Source: Elusimicrobia bacterium HGW-Elusimicrobia-2 (GTDB taxonomy: Bacteria > CG03). Taken from it: a DNA stretch of 13,298 nucleotides. Of this stretch, positions 7,492-13,298 are shown piece after piece (the first letter of the stretch is position 1; every line of letters begins with the position of its first letter). Under the pieces are notes generated by a model, which saw only the letters and a list, made by a program, of their open reading frames with translations, searched no databases and had not been told where the DNA came from. The translations under genes were made by a program, and so were the position numbers. The stretch covers positions 1 to 13,298 of the forward strand of contig PHAM01000051.1 of assembly GCA_002841685.1 (NCBI GenBank). The letters are read 5' to 3'.

Positions 7492-8657
7492 GAAAACAGA
7501 ACAATGTTCAAAAGACCGTTTCGGATATAATAGCCAAGGTCCGCTTCGGCGGTGACAAAGCTCTTTTCTTTTTTGAGAAAAAATACGGGAGTATATCGCT
7601 GAATGAAAAGAATCTGAGGTTTGTTAAAAAGGATTTTGACGGGGCTCTTAAAAAGCTTCCGGCGGATACGAGAAAAAGCCTGGAAACAGCCGCCAAAAAT
7701 ATATTTTTTTATCAGAAAAAAATCAGGGCTCTTTATAAAGATGTGAAAGTGAAGAGGCCCGGGCTCACCCTGGCTCATCGTTTTCGCGCTCTTTCAAAAA
7801 CAGCGGTTTATGTGCCGGGGGGAAGATACTTTTATCCTTCCACCGTTCTTATGAACGCCATACCCGCCAAGGCCGCCGGAGTTGACGAAATTTATGCCGC
7901 CAGCTGCGGTGTCTCGGACGAGGTGCTGGCTTCCTGCGCTCTTTCCGGCGTTAAGTCATTGTTCAGGATTTCGGGCGCGCAGGCGATAGCCTCTTTCGCG
8001 ATGGGAACGGAATCCGTGCCGAAGGTTGATTTTATCGCGGGCCCCGGAAACAAATATGTGACGGAAGCCAAAAGGCAGCTTTTCGGCGAAACCGGCATTG
8101 ACCTTCTCGCGGGCCCCAGCGAAGTGCTTGTCCTCGCCGACGGGAGCGTCCCGGAAGAATGGGTGCTTGCAGATTTAGCCGCGCAGCTTGAGCACGCTCC
8201 GGACGCGCGGGCGTCCCTTATAACTCCGTCCAAAAAACTTCTGAATTTTATCACTGCCGTTTTCGGAGGGAAAGTGAAAGCGTTTTTGATAAAAGACAAA
8301 AAAAAGCAGATTGAAAAAGCGGATGAAATTGCCCCCGAGCATCTCATTGTGATGATGAAAAATTCCGCCGGCTATGAGGGTAACTTTAAAAACGCCGGCG
8401 CGGTGTTTCTTGGAAAATATTCGCCCGTTGCTTTGGGCGATTACGCCGCGGGGCCGTCGCACACTCTTCCGACGGGGAAAAGCGCCGTTTTTTCATCAGG
8501 CCTTAACGCGGGTTCTTTTCTGAGGAGTTACGCCGAAATAAAATATGAAAAAAAAGGGTTTGAATCAGACAGCGATTTTGCCGCCATTATAGCCGGCGCC
8601 GAGGGCATGGCCAACCACAAAAAATCCATAGAAATAAGGAAGGTGAAAAGATGTTGA
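7488..8657 (+). CDS. hisD: Histidinol dehydrogenase
   Basis: HisD catalyses the last two NAD-dependent oxidations from histidinol to histidine. The zinc and catalytic residues known from the E. coli enzyme can all be matched: Gln233 and His236 (AAQLEHAPD), Glu284-His285 (APEHL), Asp318 (LGDYAAGPSHTLPT) and His377 (GMANHKKS). The GPGNKYV and AGPSEVLV signatures are present. At 389 residues it is shorter than the usual 425-435; the missing part is mainly the extreme N-terminus. It overlaps murA by ATGA, with AAGGTGA at 7477-7483 as Shine-Dalgarno. It is the first of four contiguous histidine genes. Confidence 0.95.
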   Translation: MRKQNNVQKTVSDIIAKVRFGGDKALFFFEKKYGSISLNEKNLRFVKKDFDGALKKLPADTRKSLETAAKNIFFYQKKIRALYKDVKVKRPGLTLAHRFRALSKTAVYVPGGRYFYPSTVLMNAIPAKAAGVDEIYAASCGVSDEVLASCALSGVKSLFRISGAQAIASFAMGTESVPKVDFIAGPGNKYVTEAKRQLFGETGIDLLAGPSEVLVLADGSVPEEWVLADLAAQLEHAPDARASLITPSKKLLNFITAVFGGKVKAFLIKDKKKQIEKADEIAPEHLIVMMKNSAGYEGNFKNAGAVFLGKYSPVALGDYAAGPSHTLPTGKSAVFSSGLNAGSFLRSYAEIKYEKKGFESDSDFAAIIAGAEGMANHKKSIEIRKVKRC

Positions 8658-9262
8658 ACAAAGTGAAATCCGCCTGCGGCGGAAGAAAATCAAAAATTAA
8701 AAGAAAGACGAAAGAAACCTCTGTAAGCGTTGAATTTTCGGCTCCCGCCTTGGGTTCCAAAAAAAACAGCGTGAAGACTCCGGATGGTTTTCTGAATCAT
8801 ATGCTTGAGCTCTTCGCTTATCACGGCGGCTTCGGTCTTGTTGTGAAGGCCGCCGGAGACACCGATGTGGATATGCATCACACCGTTGAGGACACGGGCA
8901 TCGTTCTCGGCGAGGCCATAGGCAAAATAGTCTCAAAGGGCAAAATACGCAGATTCGGCTCCGCTATCATCCCCATGGATGAGGCCCTGGCTCTTGTTTC
9001 GCTGGATGTCTCGGGCCGGCCGTTTCTTGAATTCAATGTTAAATTCAAAAATATAAGAACCGCTGATTTTGATTACCGCCTTCTGGAGGATTTCTTCAGG
9101 GCGCTTTCCGTAAAGGCGGGAATCACAATACACATCGTCTCTCTTGCCGGGCGCGACAATCATCATATATGCGAATCTGTGTTCAAGGCCTTCGGCAAAG
9201 CTCTCGCCGAAGCTCTCAAACCCTCGTCCAGAAAAGTGGCCTCGACCAAAGGCCTTATCTGA
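8651..9262 (+). CDS. hisB: Imidazoleglycerol-phosphate dehydratase (monofunctional)
   Basis: Converts imidazole glycerol phosphate to imidazole acetol phosphate using two manganese ions. The two metal-binding repeats are clear: His76-His77...Glu80-Asp81 (DMHHTVEDTG) and His171-His172...Glu175 (GRDNHHICE), plus His50 in FLNHML and the C-terminal STKG. At 203 residues it is the monofunctional type without the phosphatase domain seen in enterobacteria. The N-terminus carries about ten extra basic residues, but AGGTGA at 8641-8646 supports this ATG. It overlaps hisD by 7 bases and hisA follows with no gap. Confidence 0.95.
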   Translation: MLNKVKSACGGRKSKIKRKTKETSVSVEFSAPALGSKKNSVKTPDGFLNHMLELFAYHGGFGLVVKAAGDTDVDMHHTVEDTGIVLGEAIGKIVSKGKIRRFGSAIIPMDEALALVSLDVSGRPFLEFNVKFKNIRTADFDYRLLEDFFRALSVKAGITIHIVSLAGRDNHHICESVFKAFGKALAEALKPSSRKVASTKGLI

Positions 9263-9985
9263 ATGCTGATCATACCGGCTATTGATTTAAGGAGAGGAAA
9301 GGCCGTGCGCCTTTTCAAGGGCCGGCCGGAAGAAGAAAAAGTTTATTTTGACGACCCCGCGACGGTCGCCGAGTCTTTCGCGAGGCAGGGGGCGAAAAGG
9401 ATACATATTGTAAATCTTGACGGGGCTTTCGGCGACGATGATTCTCTAAATAAAGAGGCGCTCAAAAATATAAGAAAAGTTTCGCCGGCTATTCTGGAGG
9501 TTGGGGGAGGAATAAGAAGTTTCAGCGGAGCCTGCGAGTGCCTTAAATCGGGCGCCGATAAAATAATAATAGGTTCGCTTTATTTTGATGACAGACAGGC
9601 CTTCGGCGAAATTGTTTCGGAATTTCCCGGGAAAGTTATGCTTTCAGCCGATGTCGGAGAGGGCAAAATCAGGATACACGGCTGGAAAGAATCGTCGCTC
9701 CGGACACTCAAAGAATTTTTAACGGCTTTGCGCACAAGGAACATAAAGGAAGTGGTCGTCACCCAGATAGAAAGGGACGGCACGCTTGAAGGAATAAACG
9801 CGGATTTTTATTCGGAACTGGCGTCTATGACCGATATGGATATTATCGCCTCCGGCGGTGTGAGCTGCATGGAAGACATAGCGGCTCTTTCCAAAACCGG
9901 CGTCGCCGGCGTCATCACAGGAAAGGCGATATATGAGAACAAACTGGATTTACAGGAGGCGATTAGAAAGTATGGCGTTAATTGA
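9263..9985 (+). CDS. hisA: ProFAR isomerase (phosphoribosylformimino-AICAR-P isomerase)
   Basis: A (beta/alpha)8 barrel isomerase acting on ProFAR in histidine synthesis. The N-terminus IPAIDLRRGKAVRL is HisA-like and not HisF-like. Catalytic Asp8 and Asp130 (LSADVGEG) and Thr167 (TQIERDGTL) match D8, D127 and T164 of the Thermotoga enzyme. Both phosphate-binding glycine motifs (VGGGIRS and ASGGVS) are present. An oddity is Asn51 in HIVNLDGA, where most HisA proteins have Asp. Length is 240 residues, normal for the family. It starts directly after the hisB stop with a weak Shine-Dalgarno, suggesting re-initiation, and overlaps hisI by 14 bases. Confidence 0.94.
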   Translation: MLIIPAIDLRRGKAVRLFKGRPEEEKVYFDDPATVAESFARQGAKRIHIVNLDGAFGDDDSLNKEALKNIRKVSPAILEVGGGIRSFSGACECLKSGADKIIIGSLYFDDRQAFGEIVSEFPGKVMLSADVGEGKIRIHGWKESSLRTLKEFLTALRTRNIKEVVVTQIERDGTLEGINADFYSELASMTDMDIIASGGVSCMEDIAALSKTGVAGVITGKAIYENKLDLQEAIRKYGVN

Positions 9986-10379
9986 TGAAATAAAATTTGA
10001 TCCCGCGGGACTCGTGCCGGCGGTGGCTGTTGACGAGAGCGGCTGTGTGCTGATGCTCGCTTATATGAACAGGGAGTCTTTTGAGAAAACGATTGCCACG
10101 GGCAAGACGACTTTTTATTCCAGAAGCAGAAAGAAGCTCTGGACCAAGGGTGAGGAGTCGGGGAATGTACTGGAGATGTTAGACATTTATCTGGACTGTG
10201 ACGGCGATGCTCTTGTCGTTAAGGTGAGATCCGGCGTTCCCGCCTGCCACAAGGGTTACTTGAGTTGTTTTTACAGGAAACTTGAACAAAGGAATTGGAA
10301 AATTATTATGAAAAGGGAATTCGATCCCGGTAAAGTTTATCCCGTTAGCGGGAAATACCCTCGAGGTGAGGCAAAATGA
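9972..10379 (+). CDS. hisI: Phosphoribosyl-AMP cyclohydrolase (monofunctional)
   Basis: Opens the adenine ring of phosphoribosyl-AMP in histidine synthesis. The start at ATG 9972 is chosen over an earlier in-frame ATG at 9933 because AGGAGG (9954-9959) lies 12 bases upstream and MALIDEIKFD matches family N-termini. Motifs include W57TKGEESG64, the metal-binding D75CDGD79, and the zinc cysteines Cys92 (ACHKG) and Cys99 (SCFY). At 135 residues it has no fused HisE pyrophosphohydrolase domain. About 25 extra residues follow the last conserved Cys-containing segment. The CBS gene overlaps its stop by ATGA. Confidence 0.94.
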   Translation: MALIDEIKFDPAGLVPAVAVDESGCVLMLAYMNRESFEKTIATGKTTFYSRSRKKLWTKGEESGNVLEMLDIYLDCDGDALVVKVRSGVPACHKGYLSCFYRKLEQRNWKIIMKREFDPGKVYPVSGKYPRGEAK

Positions 10380-10741
10380 TAGCGAAACATATTATGACAA
10401 CAAATGTTGAAACCGTTACGCCGGAGACGCCTCTGGCTGATGCGGTTAACATGTTGCTGATGAGGGAAATCAGCGGCATGCCTGTTGTTGACGGCGAAGG
10501 CCGTCTGATGGGCGTGGTTTCCGAGAAAGATGTTTTTCGACTCGCTTTCAGCGGCAAAATTCACGAATCAAGAGTCGCGGATGTGATGACGACAAAAGTC
10601 GTCTCTTTCCCGCCTGACGCCGATATCAGGGATATCGCGAAAGTCCTCGGTGAAAACGTTTTCAGGACAGTCCCTATTTTAGAAGACGGAAAGATTATCG
10701 GCATTGTTTCAAGAGCCGATATTCTGAAAGTCGCGCTATAG
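10376..10741 (+). CDS. Two-CBS-domain protein
   Basis: A 121-residue cytoplasmic protein made only of two CBS motifs: roughly residues 1-60 (IMTTNVETVTPETPL...GMPVVDGEGRLMGVVSEKDV) and 67-121 (VMTTKVVSFPPDADI...TVPILEDGKIIGIVSRADIL). Such Bateman modules bind adenine nucleotides or SAM and regulate partners. There is no fused enzyme, DNA-binding or membrane domain, so the target is unknown. A strong GAGGTGAGG lies just upstream of the ATG. It overlaps hisI by ATGA, which makes it the last gene of the histidine block. Its stop shares the palindrome CTATAG with the stop of the convergent gene. Confidence 0.9.
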   Translation: MIAKHIMTTNVETVTPETPLADAVNMLLMREISGMPVVDGEGRLMGVVSEKDVFRLAFSGKIHESRVADVMTTKVVSFPPDADIRDIAKVLGENVFRTVPILEDGKIIGIVSRADILKVAL

Positions 10742-11503
10742 AGAAAAAGTTTTTTTTATTTTCTTTAAAACGTTCCGCGGCTTTTTAAGCAGATCTTCTT
10801 CGGATATTCTTATGATTTTCCAGCCGAGTTTTTTCAATTCCTCATCCCGCAGTTTATCTTTAATGCGCTGCTGCTTCCGCGAGTGCCAGCGGTATCCGTC
10901 ACATTCCACGTCTATCGGTTTCGGACTGCCGCCCAGGGCGAAATCCAGACGGTATATTTTAGCGTTTTTTCTTTTTACAACAAATTCTCTTTTAAAGGGT
11001 ATTTTGTTTTTTGTGAGCATCGCCGCCAAAATGTTATCCATTGGCGGAATATCAAAAAGTCCCCGGATATTTCCCGCTCTCCGCAGTTTCGGAAGTGATG
11101 TGAAGCCGAATGAAATTCTGACACGGCCGCTATTTAAAACCGGTTTCCGCAGTTTGCTTATGCGGCCCAGAAAAAATTGCAGATAAAGTTTATCTGCGCG
11201 GGGATGATTTTTTTCTCCGGGGAGTATTTCTTTTCTTTTTTTCAGCCGCCAGTATTTTATATGCCCGTAAAGTTCTATTTTTTCGCCCGAATCTTTAAAT
11301 ACGGCAGGCTGGTAAAAAGCCAGAAATTTTGGTTTTCTCCGGGGAGCGTGCTCAAGCGGAATTCTGTACCATTTTTCTTCAAGGAGGATTTCTTTGTCCC
11401 GCTTTGTTTTGAGGACGCATACAAGAACATCGGGCCTTTGTTTTTTCACAAGGAAATTATAGTAAACAAACCGCCGCCCTTTCAAGGGATTGTTCAAATA
11501 CAT
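10736..11503 (-). CDS. WYRIP-domain/DUF559 fusion: putative Vsr-like endonuclease
   Basis: The C-terminal part (about residues 160-255) matches DUF559/very-short-patch-repair-type PD-(D/E)xK nucleases: YRLDF with Asp187, then IDVECDG with Glu200 and Asp202, His207, a LRDEELKKLGWKIIRI helix-strand, and a Lys-rich end. The N-terminal part (about 26-148) holds KRDKEIL...KWYRIP...FLAFYQPAVF...IELYGHIK, a compact beta-rich region seen by memory with similar nucleases and vaguely like PUA/EVE-type folds; its function is not established. ATG 11503 has no Shine-Dalgarno. A strong promoter inside this end predicts transcription starting at the in-frame GTG 11449 (Val19), which may be the true start (237 residues). 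The gene is convergent with the histidine block and overlaps it by 6 bases. Stand-alone nuclease activity is inference. Confidence 0.8.
   Translation of the reverse strand: MYLNNPLKGRRFVYYNFLVKKQRPDVLVCVLKTKRDKEILLEEKWYRIPLEHAPRRKPKFLAFYQPAVFKDSGEKIELYGHIKYWRLKKRKEILPGEKNHPRADKLYLQFFLGRISKLRKPVLNSGRVRISFGFTSLPKLRRAGNIRGLFDIPPMDNILAAMLTKNKIPFKREFVVKRKNAKIYRLDFALGGSPKPIDVECDGYRWHSRKQQRIKDKLRDEELKKLGWKIIRISEEDLLKKPRNVLKKIKKTFSL
11456..11485 (-). promoter_or_regulatory. Predicted promoter of the DUF559 gene, leaderless geometry
   Basis: On the minus strand TTGAAA (plus 11480-11485, five of six) is followed by an 18-base spacer and a perfect TATAAT (plus 11456-11461). Seven bases beyond the -10 is plus 11449, the G of an in-frame GTG. 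This would give a leaderless mRNA and shorten the protein by 18 residues. Confidence 0.5.
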
Positions 11504-11519
11504 GGGAAAATGCAGGACG

Positions 11520-11561
11520 TCCCCTTTTTCCTCCCTTTTTCCTTTTTCTCCTTTTTTTTTT
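11520..11561. other. 42-base homopyrimidine tract with mirror repeat
   Basis: Every base from 11520 to 11561 on the plus strand is C or T. It contains a perfect mirror/direct repeat: CCTTTTTCC at 11523-11531 and 11534-11542, separated by TC. It sits in the divergent intergenic region (11504-11628). Read on the other strand it is purine-only with several GGAG-like cores, but those are 15 or more bases from ATG 11503. Confidence 0.8.
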
Positions 11562-11628
11562 ACTGCGTAAAATGTAAAATAATAAAGTTGAAAAGTTGAG
11601 AAGAGTTTGAGGGAGCAAAAAGCGTAAA

Positions 11629-12267
11629 ATGAAGAAAGATATTGTCGTTTTATTTTCGGGCGGCGTTGACAGCGTCGCTGCCGCGCTTTATTATATCATC
11701 AAAGGGCTCAGTGTCCATCTGCTGACTTTTGACAACGGCGCCGAGAGCCACTTGGAAAAATCCGAAAACAAGGCGAAGGAGCTGAAATTAAAATATCCCG
11801 AAGCCCTCGTGTGGTCGCTTGGAAATTCTCAACGGCTTTTTCAGAAGCTCGCTTTAAAAAATCTGGAAAAAGATGTTAAAAAATATGGGAACCTTATATG
11901 CTGCGGGTGCAAGATGGCAATGCTTGCTGAGGCGCTGATATATTGCCGGAAAAATAAAATAAAGTTTATAGCTGACGGCTTTAGGAAGGAGCAGGGATAT
12001 TATCCGGAGCAGACGCGGGGTTATATGGATGTCGCGTCGGAACTCGCGGAGAGCTTCGGCGTAAAATATGAGCATCCCGTGTATAATGTGAAGCTATCCG
12101 GGATAAAGAAACTTATTAAAAAAGCGGGAATAAGCGCTGTTCCCTCACAGGCTTCGTGCTTGTTTGCGTTCAACAGGGTGACAAATGATATGATATGGGA
12201 GTACACGGCGCTGAAAGCGAAGGCCGTGAAAAAATATGTAAAAGGAAAATCAGGCGGACAAAAATGA
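11629..12267 (+). CDS. PP-loop ATP pyrophosphatase of unassigned family, cysteine-containing
   Basis: A 212-residue cytoplasmic protein of the adenine nucleotide alpha-hydrolase fold. The PP-loop S10-GGVDS15 follows the first strand, as in ThiI, MnmA, QueC and TilS enzymes, which adenylate a substrate before thiolation or amination. It has Cys91-Cys92-Gly-Cys94 after the third strand, then IADGFRKEQGYYPEQTRGY, then Cys177 in SQASCLF. A mid-chain cysteine plus a distal one is the layout of sulfur-transferring or Fe-S-dependent tRNA thiolases. It lacks the QueC C-terminal zinc cluster. GAGGGAG (11609-11615) precedes the ATG. It overlaps cysK by ATGA, which supports a link to cysteine-derived sulfur. 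Substrate unknown. Confidence 0.82.
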   Translation: MKKDIVVLFSGGVDSVAAALYYIIKGLSVHLLTFDNGAESHLEKSENKAKELKLKYPEALVWSLGNSQRLFQKLALKNLEKDVKKYGNLICCGCKMAMLAEALIYCRKNKIKFIADGFRKEQGYYPEQTRGYMDVASELAESFGVKYEHPVYNVKLSGIKKLIKKAGISAVPSQASCLFAFNRVTNDMIWEYTALKAKAVKKYVKGKSGGQK

Positions 12268-13184
12268 AATTAGCGAAGAATGTTTTAACTCTTGTGGGGA
12301 ATACCCCTATGGCTGAGCTCCGCAATTTGGGGAAAGATCTTCCGGGGCGCGTTCTGGCGAAGCTGGAATATTTTAATCCCGGCGGCAGCATAAAGGACAG
12401 GATAGCGCTTTACATGATAGAAGACGCCGAAAAAAGAGGTCTTTTAAAAAAAGGCGGCTTCGTCGTGGAACCCACCAGCGGCAACACGGGGATAGGCCTT
12501 GCCATGGTGTGCGCCGTTAAAGGTTATTCTTTGACAGTGACCATGCCGGAATCGGCAAGCGAAGAGCGAAGGAAATTTATAAGTTCTTTCGGCGCGGAAG
12601 TTATACTTACACCGGCGTCCGGCGGAATGAGAGAGGCCATAAAGAAAGCGGAAGAGTTGTCGAAAAAAACAAAAGGCGCTTTTATGCCGCGGCAGTTTGA
12701 AAATCCCGCTAACCCGGATGCCCACAGAAAAACCACGGCGGAAGAAATATGGACAGATACGGACGGTAAAGTTGATATTGTTGTCGCCGGAGTGGGAACA
12801 GGCGGGACAATAACGGGGATAGGTGAAGCTCTTAAAAAAAGAAAACCGTCATTGAAAATCGTGGCGGTGGAGCCAGCTTCATCTGCTGTTCTCTCGGGAA
12901 ACAAGCCTGGCCCTCACACCATAGAGGGAATAGGCGCCGGTTTTATACCGAAGGTGCTCAACAGAAAAATTATTGATGAGATAATAAAGGTTTCCGACGA
13001 GGAAGCGAAGCGCACCGCCCGCGCGCTGGCGGAGCAAGAGGGTATTTTTGCGGGCATATCGTCCGGCGCGGCCGCGGCCGCCGCTTTGATTCTAGCCGGC
13101 AAAGAGGAAAACCGCGGAAAATGCATAGTGGTGATCTTCCCCGATTCGGGAGACAGGTATATTGCGGGCGGGCTTTTTTCGTAG
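12264..13184 (+). CDS. cysK: Cysteine synthase (O-acetylserine sulfhydrylase)
   Basis: A PLP-dependent enzyme that makes cysteine from O-acetylserine and sulfide. The start is ATG 12264, not the in-frame ATG at 12195, because MKLAKNVLTLVGNTP matches the family and AGGCGG lies just upstream. PLP Lys44 is in NPGGSIKDR; the substrate loop PTSGNTG, the phosphate loop GTGGTITG, GISSGAA and the C-terminal PDSGDRY are intact. Length is 306 residues, typical for CysK/CysM. It overlaps the PP-loop gene by ATGA. CysK versus CysM cannot be settled without alignment, but length and motifs favour CysK. Confidence 0.93.
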   Translation: MKLAKNVLTLVGNTPMAELRNLGKDLPGRVLAKLEYFNPGGSIKDRIALYMIEDAEKRGLLKKGGFVVEPTSGNTGIGLAMVCAVKGYSLTVTMPESASEERRKFISSFGAEVILTPASGGMREAIKKAEELSKKTKGAFMPRQFENPANPDAHRKTTAEEIWTDTDGKVDIVVAGVGTGGTITGIGEALKKRKPSLKIVAVEPASSAVLSGNKPGPHTIEGIGAGFIPKVLNRKIIDEIIKVSDEEAKRTARALAEQEGIFAGISSGAAAAAALILAGKEENRGKCIVVIFPDSGDRYIAGGLFS

Positions 13185-13219
13185 GGTTGGCATATTTAGT
13201 CTGGATTATTCACACTGTA

Positions 13220-13298
13220 TGTCATTTCGAAGGAGTTTTTACGACTGAGAAATCTAAGATTCCTCACGGAGCCTGTCCCGAGCAAGATTTCTCCCTAC
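13220..13298. repeat. Partial dispersed intergenic repeat with inverted arms
   Basis: The non-coding tail after cysK contains TGTCATTTCG (13220-13229), then GAGAAATCT (13247-13255), whose exact reverse complement AGATTTCTC lies at 13285-13293, and an inner hairpin AATCT-A-AGATT (13251-13261). The wording (TGTCATTTCG, GAGAAATCT, GATTCCTC, TGTCCCGAGC) resembles dispersed REP/MITE-like elements common in several Gram-negative phyla. The element runs off the right edge. Bases 13185-13219 hold nothing recognisable. Confidence 0.6.

Noticed and set aside
9933-9971. ATG 9933 as the hisI start
   Set aside because: It would add residues inside hisA that no HisI protein has; AGGAGG and the MALIDEIKFD start favour 9972.
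10741-10790. Terminator after the CBS gene (T-run 10750-10757, CCGCGG then CTTTTT)
   Set aside because: The T-run lacks a GC stem before it and CCGCGG has no loop. These bases encode the Lys-rich C-terminus of the minus-strand nuclease.
12195-12263. ATG 12195 as the cysK start
   Set aside because: It would add 23 basic residues overlapping the PP-loop gene; family alignment and ATGA coupling support 12264.
11629-12267. Assignment of the PP-loop protein as QueC
   Set aside because: The C-terminal CxxC-type zinc cluster and the QueC substrate motifs are missing, no other queuosine genes are nearby, and the cysteine layout differs.
13140-13184. Terminator at the end of cysK (CCCG-ATT-CGGG and GGGCTTTTTT)
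   Set aside because: The small hairpin and the T-run are separated and both are within coding sequence.
1-13298. CRISPR arrays, tRNA or rRNA genes, transposases, phage or integrase genes
   Set aside because: None of the corresponding repeats, cloverleaf motifs or proteins were seen on either strand.

Overview
The window is ordinary chromosomal bacterial DNA with no phage, transposase, rRNA, tRNA or CRISPR array visible. It suggests a Gram-negative, outer-membrane-bearing bacterium from a lineage such as Elusimicrobiota or a neighbouring candidate phylum. The reasons are a secreted protein made of Ig-like repeats, an NHL propeller and a YPNP-type C-terminal domain, coupled to a PorV/UPF0164-type outer-membrane barrel, and a degenerate 'TGTCATTTCG...AGATTTCTC' dispersed repeat at the right edge. 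The phylum assignment is inference and not certain.

Region 1 (2-3969): a surface or secretion pair. The first gene is cut by the left edge; its frame is open back to base 2. It encodes at least five OmpL47-like Ig repeats, one more Ig-like domain, a six-bladed NHL propeller and a FlgD-Ig/type-IX-like C-terminal domain. Its stop overlaps the start (ATGA) of a PorV/PorQ-family barrel, the class of protein that shuttles such C-terminal-domain cargo in type IX secretion.

Region 2 (3970-10741): one long co-directional block preceded by a good sigma-70-like promoter (TTGACA-N17-GACAAT) and a GC-rich palindrome in the predicted 5' UTR. The order is rpmE (L31, zinc type, with a long Lys-rich tail), prfA (RF1), prmC (methylates the RF1 GGQ glutamine), murA (peptidoglycan), hisD, hisB, hisA, hisI, and a two-CBS-domain protein. 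From prfA onward every junction is an overlap or a zero gap, so translation is coupled throughout. The histidine set is partial: D-B-A-I are present, while both subunits of IGP synthase (hisH, hisF) and hisG, hisC and hisE are absent from this window.

Region 3 (10736-11628): a minus-strand gene, convergent with and overlapping the CBS gene, joins an N-terminal 'WYRIP' domain of unknown function to a C-terminal DUF559/Vsr-like nuclease domain. A strong promoter (TTGAAA-N18-TATAAT) lies inside its apparent 5' end and would start the transcript on an in-frame GTG, so the real start may be leaderless. A 42-base homopyrimidine tract lies in the divergent intergenic region.

Region 4 (11629-13298): an unassigned PP-loop ATPase with a Cys-Cys-x-Cys cluster and a distal Cys is translationally coupled (ATGA) to cysK, cysteine synthase. 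This suggests a sulfur-transfer function. The window ends in a partial dispersed inverted repeat. The most promising under-described items are the PP-loop/CysK pair, the WYRIP-DUF559 fusion with its leaderless-type start, and the cargo/PorV pair.
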